Source: Chitinophagales bacterium
Lineage (GTDB): Bacteria; Bacteroidota; Bacteroidia; Chitinophagales; JADIYW01
Assembly (NCBI GenBank): GCA_019694955.1
Contig: JAIBAX010000001.1
Location: 45,852-109,851, forward strand
Reading direction: 5' to 3'
DNA: 64,000 nucleotides
This document shows, one piece after another, positions 56,240-63,910 of this stretch. A program made the position numbers and the translations under genes. The first letter of the stretch is position 1. Each line of letters opens with the position of its first letter. The notes under the pieces are model-generated. The model was given only the letters and a program-made list of their open reading frames with translations. It made no database searches and had not been told where the DNA came from.

Positions 56240-56310
56240 GATACGCTGCTCTTCGACATGTTCAGCGTAAGCGCATGTCGAAGTAGAGACGTTGGGGATT
56301 TGTAATCCCC
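56103..56310. repeat. REP family A: three CTTCGACATG hairpins and two GGGGATT hairpins
   Basis: Three imperfectly identical long hairpins with 10-bp stems CTTCGACATG/CATGTCGAAG and inner TTCAGCG(A/T)AAGC(G/A) loops at 56103-56135, 56149-56181 and 56251-56283. After the second and third come short hairpins GGGGATT/AATCCCC at 56192-56208 and 56294-56310, each followed by (ga/gt)..aaa-ta..GTTCAAA. The unit repeats in direct order with about 102 bases between the second and third copies. The first copy lies inside the 3' end of the upstream open frame. A relic of the same unit is at 26.85 kb. Confidence 0.88.
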
Positions 56311-56383
56311 GTGTAAAATACCGTTCAAAACATGTCGAACAGCGGTTGTGAAACTCATGTATGATGCTCCCCCTCATACTGCT

Positions 56384-56501
56384 CGAAGTTTAGAACTTCG
56401 TGCTGAGTATGGGGCAAGTTTGAAACTTGCAGAGTACAAATGCTTTTGAGAGGCAAGATACAATCTTGCGCCATGCTGTATTCAAAGTTTGAAACTTTGA
56501 A
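56384..56501. repeat. REP family B: four-palindrome module upstream of RAYT
   Basis: Four different perfect or near-perfect palindromes in a row: CGAAGTT-TAG-AACTTCG (56384-56400), GCAAGTTT-G-AAACTTGC (56414-56430), GCAAGAT-ACA-ATCTTGC (56453-56469) and TTCAAAGTTT-G-AAACTTTGAA (56481-56501). The same four in the same order recur at 57402-57536 and 57677-57808. Each stem has an AAGTT core, so the module looks like a BIME-type cluster. This and family A fill the 311-base spacer 56240-56550; no gene is present there apart from the promoter box. Confidence 0.88.
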
Positions 56502-56523
56502 CAGTAATTTATTCAAATGATGA

Positions 56524-56531
56524 TATATTTG
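56524..56531 (+). promoter_or_regulatory. Candidate -7 box for the RAYT gene (TATATTTG)
   Basis: An exact TAnnTTTG match 19 bases before the RAYT ATG. The nearest upstream TTTG (56496-56499) lies in the last palindrome of the REP module, with a 24-base spacer, so the REP module could supply the -33 element. The spacer is longer than usual. Confidence 0.45.
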
Positions 56532-56550
56532 TATATTCAAGAAACGTAAA

Positions 56551-57102
56551 ATGGGTCGGGTATATAAATTCTATGATTCAGGACAATTGTATTTTGTCAG
56601 TTTTTCAGTAGTGCGGTGGATAGATGTTTTTGTGAGAGAGCAGTATTGCGAGATCATAGTGGATGCGCTAAAGTATTGTATAAAGCATAAAGGGTTAGAA
56701 TTGTATGCATGGTGTATCATGCCAAGTCATATACATCTGATTATTAGTTCAGAGAAAGAGAAGTTATCAGATATTATGCGCGATTTAAAGAAATTTACAT
56801 CTAAAGCAATCATAGAAGCTATCAAGAACAATATGAAAGAAAGTCGGCGAGAATGGATGCTGTGGATGTTTGAAAGAGAAGGGAAACGAAATCCAAATAA
56901 CAAGGAATTTCAGTTTTGGCAACAAGATAACCATCCGATTGAATTAAGTACTTTTGAAATGTTAGAACAACGGTTGAATTATTTGCATAATAATCCGGTA
57001 ATGTCTGGATTCGTTGAAGAAGCGAGCTATTGGAAGTATAGCAGTGCTATAGACTATTGTGGAGGTAAAGGGCGTATAAGAATTATTAATGCATTGTATT
57101 AG
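56551..57102 (+). CDS. REP-associated tyrosine transposase (RAYT), Y1 family
   Basis: A 183-residue single-strand HUH/Y1 transposase. It carries the HUH motif IMPSHIHLII (H60, H62) and the catalytic tyrosine within LNYLHNNPV (Y144), with FWQQDNHPIEL and YWKYSSAIDY typical of the family. RAYTs cut and join at REP palindromes and are usually single-copy genes flanked by the repeats they act on. Here the gene sits between one family B module upstream and at least two downstream, so these repeats are the likely substrates. Length is normal and there are no frameshifts, so it may be active. Confidence 0.93.
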   Translation: MGRVYKFYDSGQLYFVSFSVVRWIDVFVREQYCEIIVDALKYCIKHKGLELYAWCIMPSHIHLIISSEKEKLSDIMRDLKKFTSKAIIEAIKNNMKESRREWMLWMFEREGKRNPNNKEFQFWQQDNHPIELSTFEMLEQRLNYLHNNPVMSGFVEEASYWKYSSAIDYCGGKGRIRIINALY

Positions 57103-57114
57103 GTGAGTGGGAAA

Positions 57115-57204
57115 GCAAGATACAATCTTGCATCATGCAGTGTTCAAAGTTGCAAACTTTGAACAGGAAAGGGCCATACGGTATTCAAAGTTGCAAACTT
57201 TGAA
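57115..57204. repeat. REP family B, partial modules just after RAYT
   Basis: Palindromes GCAAGAT-ACA-ATCTTGC (57115-57131) and TTCAAAGTT-GCA-AACTTTGAA (57143-57163), then a second copy of the latter (57184-57204). These are the last two members of the four-palindrome module. They begin 13 bases after the RAYT stop, mirroring the upstream side. The whole spacer 57103-57859 is repeats, one short remnant frame and a copied dihydroorotase end. Confidence 0.85.
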
Positions 57205-57313
57205 CAGGAAAACGAACGGTAAAAAATTAAAATAGAAGGAACATATTTATTATCAATTTTATTTGCAACTTAGAAAGAAAAATACTATCTTTATTACAAA
57301 TAAAAATAACGCT

Positions 57314-57364
57314 ATGAAAAAAATCCTTCTGTCCTGTATTTCGGGAGATGTTCCCATTTTATGA
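57314..57364 (+). pseudogene. Possible remnant of a gene start (17 codons)
   Basis: ATGAAAAAAATCCTTCTG... encodes MKKILLSCISGDVPIL and stops at 57362-57364. The start MKKILLSC looks like the beginning of a signal peptide or lipoprotein, and the region upstream has a TATCTTTA box (near TAnnTTTG) and A-rich leader. So this could be the promoter and start of a gene whose body was lost when the repeats grew. Chance is also possible given the short length. Confidence 0.3.
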
Positions 57365-57393
57365 CTTAATTTTACCTTCTTTCAATACTGATA

Positions 57394-57667
57394 CTTGTAC
57401 TGCTCGAAGTTCTAAACTTCGAGCAGACGATTGTGCAAGTTTTTAACTTGCGAAGAGTACTCTTTTTAATTGGGGGTGGTTGGTATAGCAAGATACAATC
57501 TTGCATCATGCAATGTTCAAAGTTGCAAACTTTGAACAGGAAAGGAGTGTCTGGTATGGCGGTATGTGAAAAAGCACGATTTTATAACTAATTTACCCTA
57601 AACTTCAACCGCATGCCTTTTACAGATTCATCGAAGATGCCATTCACATATGCTAAGTGACCATTCA
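57394..57667. repeat. Tandem duplication, copy 1 (REP module plus dihydroorotase end)
   Basis: First copy of a unit of about 273 bases that is repeated directly at 57668-57941. It starts with CTTGTACTGCTCG, holds the four family B palindromes (57402-57424, 57435-57451, 57488-57504, 57516-57536), and ends with the last 81 bases of the dihydroorotase gene. The last ~100 bases (57568-57668) are identical to copy 2 (57840-57940), while the REP part differs at many places. Confidence 0.9.
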
Positions 57668-57668
57668 C
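57588..57668 (-). pseudogene. Copied 3' fragment of the dihydroorotase gene
   Basis: Reading on the minus strand, the 27 last codons (including the stop) of pyrC occur here a second time, identical to 57860-57940. There is no start and no upstream part, so this is a broken copy created with the tandem duplication, not a gene. Confidence 0.9.
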
Positions 57669-57941
57669 TTGTACTGCTCGAAGTTTAGAACTTCGAGTTG
57701 AGTATTGTGCAAGTTTTTAACTTGCGAAGAGTACTCTTTTTGAGTAGGGTGGTTGTGTATCAAGATACAATCTTGCATCATGCAATGTTCAAAGTTGCAA
57801 ACTTTGAACAGGAAAGGAGTGTATGGTATGGCGGTACGCGAAAAAGCACGATTTTATAACTAATTTACCCTAAACTTCAACCGCATGCCTTTTACAGATT
57901 CATCGAAGATGCCATTCACATATGCTAAGTGACCATTCACA
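57668..57941. repeat. Tandem duplication, copy 2 (REP module plus dihydroorotase end)
   Basis: Second copy of the unit, with palindromes at 57677-57697, 57709-57725, 57761-57775 and 57788-57808. Its distal part is the true 3' end of pyrC. The offset to copy 1 is 274 bases in the first palindrome and 272 after it, showing small indels in the repeat part. Confidence 0.9.
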
Positions 57942-59194
57942 AACGTGTGGGTGATCATACCGGGCAATTCCATGCCATCTAAAGGTGTCCACCCACATTT
58001 ATACAATACATCTTTATTGTGGATGATGCTTGTAGAACCTATCTCTACTACAGCCAAGTCCGCATAATACCCTTCCCGAATGTAGCCACGCTCTTTAATC
58101 CGAAAACATTCTGCCGGAGCATGACACATCTTTTCTACCATTTTTTCTAAAGTAATTTTACCTTCTTTAAACAACTTTAACATCAGTTGCAAGCTATGCT
58201 GTACCAATGGTAGCCCTGATGGCGACTTGAAGTAGGTTTGTGCTTTCTCCTCCCAAGTATGAGGTGCATGGTCTGTGGCAATAATATCGATTCGATCGTC
58301 TAATAAAGCCTGCAAGATGGCTTCTTTATCTCGTCTTTCTTTGATGGCGGGATTGCATTTTATCAGATTACCTAACCGTGCATAGTCTTCCTGTTGGAAG
58401 GAGAGGTGATGAACACAGGCTTCTGCCGTTATCTTCTTTTCGGCGAGTGGAAGGTCATTGCTGAACAGCGCACATTCTTCTGCCGTAGAAATATGTAATA
58501 CATGGAAACGTGTGCCATATTCTTTCGCCAGCGATATTGCAAATGAAGACGACTTGTAGCAAGCTTCCCTGTTTCTGATAATAGGATGCAAGGAGGCAGG
58601 AACATTTTCTCCATATCGCTCTTTGAAGGCGGCAAGGTTGGCTCGAATGATGGCTTCATCTTCACAATGCGCCGCTATTAACATCGGCACCTGTGAAAAC
58701 AAGGACCTTAATATTTTCTCATTATCCACTAACATATTCCCGGTAGAAGAACCCATGAATATTTTTACACCGCAAACATCCTCAGGATTCGTACGCAACA
58801 CTTCCTCCAGATTTTCATTGGTAGTCCCCATGAAGAAACTGTAGTTTGCTAGTGAAGTAGCGGCACCTATCTGATATTTTTGTGCCAAGCGCTCCTGTGT
58901 TACAGAAGGTGGGTTTACATTAGGCATTTCCATAAATGAGGTTACACCACCTGCCACAGCAGCACGTGCTTCGGTATAGATGTTAGCCTTGTGCGTTAAA
59001 CCGGGTTCTCGAAAATGCACCTGATCGTCGATGATGCCGGGAATAACATATTTGCCCGCCAAATCCAAGACTTTGGCTGAAGGATGGGTAATATCTCGCT
59101 CAATTTTTGTAATCAGTTTGTCTTCAACAAGAATATCCTTATGTAGTATTCGCCCTTCATTGATAATACTTGCATTTTTTAGAATAAAAGCCAT
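57860..59194 (-). CDS. pyrC: Dihydroorotase
   Basis: A 444-residue amidohydrolase that closes carbamoyl-aspartate to dihydroorotate in pyrimidine synthesis. Markers: PGIIDDQVHFREPGLTHKA (53-70), MEMPNVNPPSV, the carbamylated lysine K144 in GVKIFMGSS, metal residues H176 (AAHCEDE) and H234 (HVLHIS), and the catalytic D308 in TDHAPH. In the first metal motif the usual D-x-H-x-H reads D-D-Q-V-H, so the first His is Gln58. I recall this form from other Bacteroidota, so it is probably normal here. The last 27 codons are duplicated downstream by the repeat event. Confidence 0.93.
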   Translation of the reverse strand: MAFILKNASIINEGRILHKDILVEDKLITKIERDITHPSAKVLDLAGKYVIPGIIDDQVHFREPGLTHKANIYTEARAAVAGGVTSFMEMPNVNPPSVTQERLAQKYQIGAATSLANYSFFMGTTNENLEEVLRTNPEDVCGVKIFMGSSTGNMLVDNEKILRSLFSQVPMLIAAHCEDEAIIRANLAAFKERYGENVPASLHPIIRNREACYKSSSFAISLAKEYGTRFHVLHISTAEECALFSNDLPLAEKKITAEACVHHLSFQQEDYARLGNLIKCNPAIKERRDKEAILQALLDDRIDIIATDHAPHTWEEKAQTYFKSPSGLPLVQHSLQLMLKLFKEGKITLEKMVEKMCHAPAECFRIKERGYIREGYYADLAVVEIGSTSIIHNKDVLYKCGWTPLDGMELPGMITHTFVNGHLAYVNGIFDESVKGMRLKFRVN

Positions 59195-59452
59195 TATTGA
59201 TGATTTAGTTGCTAAAGTAACGCTAAAACAATTTATAATGTTGAATTTCTTGGCAAAACGAATTTAATTATGAATTAAAAATTGAAGATTTTTAATTTTG
59301 TCAATATCGTAACTAATAATTTTGAATTCTCCATCTTTAATTATTGTCATACGCTATGTTTTTTTTGGCAGTCAACTACAAAATAATTCGTTAACATTGA
59401 AAATAACCCTTATTTTTATCCAAATTCTATTTTTTAACGTTAAAGCATACAA

Positions 59453-61249
59453 ATGATACTGTCAGGATTAGATTGGATAATTATTGTGGGGGCATTTATA
59501 CTGTTTATGGCTATTGGCTTAGCATATACAAAACGAGCTTCTAAAGATATGCAATCGTTCTTCTTGGGTGGAAGAAGTTTACCTTGGTACATTGCCGGGT
59601 TATCGATGGTCGCCACTACTTTTGCGGCTGACACACCTTTGGCTGTTGCAGAAATTGTTGGAAAGAACGGTATTGCCGGAAACTGGATATGGTGGAGTTT
59701 CCTCGCTGGTGGCTTGTTGACGACATTTTTCTTTGCAAATCTATGGTACCGCTCAGGCGTTATGACAGAAGTGGAGTTAATAGAATTGCGTTACAGTGGA
59801 AAAGAAGCTTCCGGACTTCGTGCCTTCAAAGCGATATATTTGGGCGTATTCATGAATGCCATTATCATTGGATGGGTGAATAATGCCATGGCTACCATCT
59901 TGCAGGTATTTTTTGACCTTACCACACAGCAAGCTATATTTTATACGGCTATCGCGATGGTCTTTACAGCCCTATATTCCTCTTTGTCAGGATTATTGGG
60001 TGTTGCCATGACAGATGTGATACAGTTCGTTATAGCTATGATAGGTTGTATTGTTTTGGCAATTTTAGTAGTGAACTCAGAACAAATTGGCGGCATTGCC
60101 AACCTAAAAGCGCAATTGAATACAAAGGCTCCCGGTGCGCTAAACTTTTTTCCTCAGATTGGAAATGATGCATTAGGTACAGCTAAAGTAATGGGGTATT
60201 CCATTTTGGCATTTATTGCCAGTGCAGGAGTGCGTTGGTGGGCGGCATGGTATCCCGGTGCTGAACCCGGCGGCGGTGGTTATGTCGCACAAAGAATCAT
60301 GAGTAGTCGCTCGGAGAAAGATTCTGTGTATGCCACCCTCTTATTTCAAATTGGACATTATTGTATTCGCCCTTGGCCTTGGATCTTGGTAGGACTTTGT
60401 GCCATTATTCTTTATCCTGAATTGCAAGGAACTGATAATGTTAAGTTGGGCTATGTTTATGCCATGCGTGATTTTTTGCCCAATGGATTCAAGGGGTTAT
60501 TATTGGTGGCATTTTTCTCTGCATATATGAGTACCATCTCTACCCAGCTGAACTGGGGCAGCAGTTATTTGGTCAACGATATTTACAAGAGATTCTTCCT
60601 GAAAGCAAGTGCTAGCCCGGAAGGTGTGCAACGCCAAGAGAGAAGCCTGGTAAATGCCTCTAGATTGGTAACCATCTTTATGATGATGATAGGATTAACC
60701 GTTTCATTTTTTATAACATCTATCTCAGGTGCTTGGGAGTTTATCATGAATTGTGGTGCAGGGTTAGGATTGGTACTCATATTAAGATGGTACTGGTGGC
60801 GGATAAATGCATGGAGTGAAATTGCTGCCACAGCTGCACCGTTTGTATTCTTTCCAATTTGGAAATACGCTTTTCACTTAGATGGAGATGCCGTTTTTCT
60901 GGCTACAGTAGCCTGTACTACACTTACTTGGTTATTGGTAACTTTCATAACAAAACCTACCAGTTTTGAAACGTTGAAGCAGTTTTACGTGAAGGTGAGA
61001 CCTGATGGTAATTGGAAGCCCATCATTGAACATTTTAGCTTACAAAGAAAAGAATCTAATGTGGGGAAACTGCTCGTTTGTTGGCTGTCAGGAATCATAT
61101 TTACCTATAGCACTTTGTTTTTTATTGGCAGGGTAATTTTTCAGGAGTACCATTCCGCAGCGATATTATTGGCAATAATGACGATAAGTTTTATCGTTTT
61201 TAGGACTTTTATCCTGAAAACCAATATATTTGACAAAAAATATCAATAA
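59453..61249 (+). CDS. Sodium/solute symporter (SSS family)
   Basis: A 598-residue transporter with about 14 membrane helices. N-terminal LDWIIIVGAFILFMAIGLAY and RASKDMQSFFLGGRSLPWY are typical of SSS proteins (SLC5-like), as are WNLYR-like and YSSLSGLLGVAMTDVIQFVI (about 176-195) and later TQLNWGSSYLVNDIYKRFF. It imports a small solute with sodium; the solute cannot be named from sequence. The next gene starts 1 base after the stop, so the two are in one operon. Confidence 0.92.
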   Translation: MILSGLDWIIIVGAFILFMAIGLAYTKRASKDMQSFFLGGRSLPWYIAGLSMVATTFAADTPLAVAEIVGKNGIAGNWIWWSFLAGGLLTTFFFANLWYRSGVMTEVELIELRYSGKEASGLRAFKAIYLGVFMNAIIIGWVNNAMATILQVFFDLTTQQAIFYTAIAMVFTALYSSLSGLLGVAMTDVIQFVIAMIGCIVLAILVVNSEQIGGIANLKAQLNTKAPGALNFFPQIGNDALGTAKVMGYSILAFIASAGVRWWAAWYPGAEPGGGGYVAQRIMSSRSEKDSVYATLLFQIGHYCIRPWPWILVGLCAIILYPELQGTDNVKLGYVYAMRDFLPNGFKGLLLVAFFSAYMSTISTQLNWGSSYLVNDIYKRFFLKASASPEGVQRQERSLVNASRLVTIFMMMIGLTVSFFITSISGAWEFIMNCGAGLGLVLILRWYWWRINAWSEIAATAAPFVFFPIWKYAFHLDGDAVFLATVACTTLTWLLVTFITKPTSFETLKQFYVKVRPDGNWKPIIEHFSLQRKESNVGKLLVCWLSGIIFTYSTLFFIGRVIFQEYHSAAILLAIMTISFIVFRTFILKTNIFDKKYQ

Positions 61250-61250
61250 G

Positions 61251-62951
61251 ATGAGGGTTGTTTTGGGTCTTGGTTTATGGATAATAGCCATAATTTCTTC
61301 ATTTGGTCAGAGTGTCGGCATTCCCTTGAATCACGATGCTTATAGGATGTTGGATAGGTTGGAAATAAAAAGCGGTCAACTCAATACTTCTTATCATAGC
61401 ACCATGAAACCAATAGATAGGTTGGGTGCGACTCGCTTCACCGAAAAAATTGATACAGCGACTGATTGTGACTTGAGCGAAGTAGACTTGGAGAATATTG
61501 ATTTTTTATATGAAGAAAATATGGAGTTCAGCGCAAAAGGCAGGCAAACTACGAGAAAGCCTTTGCTGAAAATCTTCTATAAACATCCTGCTTATCTGTT
61601 TCATGTCGATATTCCGAAGTTTCAAATGATGATCAATCCTGTTATAGACCTGAAATTTGGCTATGATACGCAAAGCAAGGGATTTAAGTTCCTCAATACA
61701 CGTGGCGCAGAGATAAGAGGTAATGTCGATAATATCTTTGGCTACTATGCTTATATTACCACCAAACAAGCTAAATATCCGGAATATGTTCAGCAAAAAA
61801 TAGATTCTAATAAAGCCATTCCTGGTGCGGGCTATTATAAACCTTTTAAAGATGGCGGCTACGATTATTTTGTAGGTCGAGGTTATATGACTTTAACGCC
61901 AACGGAACATATCGGATTTACATTTGGATACGACAAAAATTTTATTGGTGATGGATACCGTTCTTTGTTTCTGTCAGATTGGGGGAATGATTACATGTTT
62001 CTAAAGGTGAACACAAGGGTTTGGAAGATTAATTACACCAATATTTTTGCGGAAGTTATTAGAGAGTACCCACGTCGACAGGATACAATACTGCCAAAAA
62101 AATATATGGCTATGCACCATTTTAGCATCGCCCCAACACGCTGGTTAAGTTTAGGGATTTTTGAAAGCACCGTTTTCTCCCGTCCTGATGTATTTGAATT
62201 GCAATACCTGAACCCTTTAATTTTTTATAGGTCTATTGAACAGGCGTTGGGAAGTCCGGATAATGTATTTATTGGATTTAATTTCAAGGCAAATTTTGCC
62301 AAGCATTTTTCGTTGTACGGACAATTGATTTTCGATGAATTGAATTTCAAGGAAGAGTTTAATTTCGGTGAAACAGATAAAAGCTTCTTTTATGAACTGA
62401 CTCACCCCAAAAGGTGGTGGGGAACGAAATTTGGGACACAATTAGGACTTAAATACATCGATGCTTTTGGTGTGGATAATTTGGATATACAAATGGAAGG
62501 GAACATGGTTCGCCCACATACCTATCAACACTACGACATACAAACTTCTTACTCGCATTATAACCAGTCATTGGCTCATCCTTTAGGTGCGAATTTTACT
62601 GAGTTGATTACCATCATCAACTACCAACCCATTCGTGAGTTGAACTTGAATCTTAAATATATACATTCTGTTCAGGGTTTAGATTCAATGGGTAGCAACT
62701 GGGGTTCTAACGTATTATTGGATTATACAACCAGAGAATTGGAATACGGCAACTATGTACAACAAGGTGTGGAAACAAAAACCAATTATGTCGAATTTTT
62801 GGCTACTTACCAGCCTTGGCACAATGTTTCCATAGATTTTAACTACGTGTTCCGAAAGCAAAACAGCGAAATAGATAGCAGAGACCAATTGACACATTTT
62901 ATCAATACGGGCTTTAGAATCAATATTCCTTATAAAAGTATGGACTACTAA
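61251..62951 (+). CDS. Wzi-like outer-membrane protein
   Basis: A 566-residue exported protein with a signal peptide (MRVVLGLGLWIIAIISSFGQ). It resembles capsule-assembly Wzi family outer-membrane barrels: GFTFGYDKNFIGDGYRSLF, WGNDYMFLKVNTRVWKINY, APTRWLSLGIFESTVF and QYLNPLIFYRSIEQALGSPD are the segments that I associate with the family. Wzi-type proteins hold capsule polysaccharide at the surface. The ATG at 61251 is preferred to 61230, which lies inside the symporter gene. Followed 2 bases later by the thioesterase gene. Confidence 0.82.
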   Translation: MRVVLGLGLWIIAIISSFGQSVGIPLNHDAYRMLDRLEIKSGQLNTSYHSTMKPIDRLGATRFTEKIDTATDCDLSEVDLENIDFLYEENMEFSAKGRQTTRKPLLKIFYKHPAYLFHVDIPKFQMMINPVIDLKFGYDTQSKGFKFLNTRGAEIRGNVDNIFGYYAYITTKQAKYPEYVQQKIDSNKAIPGAGYYKPFKDGGYDYFVGRGYMTLTPTEHIGFTFGYDKNFIGDGYRSLFLSDWGNDYMFLKVNTRVWKINYTNIFAEVIREYPRRQDTILPKKYMAMHHFSIAPTRWLSLGIFESTVFSRPDVFELQYLNPLIFYRSIEQALGSPDNVFIGFNFKANFAKHFSLYGQLIFDELNFKEEFNFGETDKSFFYELTHPKRWWGTKFGTQLGLKYIDAFGVDNLDIQMEGNMVRPHTYQHYDIQTSYSHYNQSLAHPLGANFTELITIINYQPIRELNLNLKYIHSVQGLDSMGSNWGSNVLLDYTTRELEYGNYVQQGVETKTNYVEFLATYQPWHNVSIDFNYVFRKQNSEIDSRDQLTHFINTGFRINIPYKSMDY

Positions 62952-62953
62952 CG

Positions 62954-63352
62954 ATGCGTCAGGTGATTTTCGAGAAGGCTAAATTTCTCCAACATATACA
63001 AGCAAAATTGGGAGAAATAAAAGATGGTTATTGTAGTATCGAATTGCCTATTCAGGATTTTCATTTGCAACAGGATGGTTTTGTGCATGCCGGCGTACAG
63101 GCAACTATCGCAGATCATGCGTGTGGCATTGCTGCTTCAACAGTTATGCCGGAAGGGAAAATTCCTTTGTCTATCGAATTTAAGGTGAATATGTTGCGTC
63201 CGGCAGTGGGAGAGCGGTTGGTAGCCATTGGAACTGTATTGAAAGCCGGAAAAACCATCGTTGTAACCGAAGGCGAGGTGTGGGCATACCAAGGTGAGCA
63301 GAAGAAACTCACCGCCAAAATGCAGGCAACCATGGCAGTAGTAGAATTGTAA
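62954..63352 (+). CDS. PaaI-type hotdog thioesterase
   Basis: A 132-residue hotdog-fold protein of the PaaI/4HBT type. The active-site region is DGFVHAGVQATIADHACGIA (about 36-55), in which the HAG and the D of ADHA are the usual catalytic positions, followed by VEFKVNMLRPA-like (IEFKVNMLRPAVGERLVA) and KAGKTIVVTEGEV. It should split a thioester, probably an acyl-CoA. It lies 2 bases after the Wzi-like gene and 3 before the next one. Confidence 0.88.
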   Translation: MRQVIFEKAKFLQHIQAKLGEIKDGYCSIELPIQDFHLQQDGFVHAGVQATIADHACGIAASTVMPEGKIPLSIEFKVNMLRPAVGERLVAIGTVLKAGKTIVVTEGEVWAYQGEQKKLTAKMQATMAVVEL

Positions 63353-63355
63353 ACA

Positions 63356-63757
63356 ATGTACAGTATTCAACACGTTGAGATAATTTTGTATGTTGTAAAC
63401 CAACAACAGAGTACTCGATTTTATACAGATTTATTAAGATTACAACCCAGCCTTAATGTGCCGGGAATGACCGAGTTTATATTGAGTTCAAACTGTAAAT
63501 TAGGGTTAATGCCGAATAATGGGATAGCGAAAATACTACAAGATAAAACACCACACCCAGATGATGGAAACGGTATTCCAAGGTGTGAATTGTATTTATT
63601 GGTAGATCAATTAGAGGCATTTTATGAACAGGCACTGGCGGCAGGTGCGGTATTGGTAAGCGAAATGGAGGATAGAAATTGGGGAGACAGAACCTGTTAT
63701 TTCATGGATCCGGATGGACATATTATTGCTTTTGCAGAGAAAATAAAAAGTAGTTGA
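63356..63757 (+). CDS. VOC/glyoxalase-fold protein
   Basis: A 133-residue protein of the vicinal oxygen chelate fold: VEIILYVVNQQQSTRFYTDLL at the N-terminus, RCELYLLVDQLEAFYEQALAAGAVLV in the middle, and the C-terminal DRTCYFMDPDGHIIAFAEK. H8-like and E-type metal positions are not clear, so it may be an enzyme (glyoxalase or dioxygenase-like) or a bleomycin-type binding protein. It ends the run of four co-directional genes. Confidence 0.85.
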   Translation: MYSIQHVEIILYVVNQQQSTRFYTDLLRLQPSLNVPGMTEFILSSNCKLGLMPNNGIAKILQDKTPHPDDGNGIPRCELYLLVDQLEAFYEQALAAGAVLVSEMEDRNWGDRTCYFMDPDGHIIAFAEKIKSS

Positions 63758-63785
63758 TATATTATTATCGAAACGCTTAATAGAT

Positions 63786-63810
63786 CTGACAGGTTTTCAA
63801 AACCTGTCAG
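63786..63810. repeat. Perfect palindrome CTGACAGGTTTT-C-AAAACCTGTCAG
   Basis: A perfect 12-bp stem with a one-base loop, 28 bases after the VOC gene. I know the ...GACAGGTTTT...AAAACCTGTC... palindrome as a very common intergenic repeat in Bacteroidota. It could fold as an RNA terminator or act as a REP. No T-run follows, so I list it as a repeat. Confidence 0.75.
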
Positions 63811-63910
63811 GTGTATACCGTCAAATAATTAGTTTATTTTTCCGATTTTAACATAAAATTGTAATGCTGAAATAGTTTTTTGTACGCTATCTTTACAAGA
63901 AATATTAGGA

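Noticed and set aside
56050..56377. Minus-strand open frames across the repeat array (102 and 87 residues with repeated LLRHALTLNMSKSS-type words)
   Set aside because: They are translations of the CTTCGACATG and GGGGATT hairpins, repeat with the DNA unit and lack start signals; not genes.
57367..57382. 16-base match TAATTTTACCTTCTTT to the inside of the dihydroorotase gene (58153-58168)
   Set aside because: The similarity stops at both edges and the sequence is simple and AT-rich; I treat it as chance, not as another copied fragment.
56103..57808. CRISPR-like array
   Set aside because: Repeats are hairpins of several types with irregular spacing, no equal-length spacers and no cas genes; they fit REP/BIME elements.
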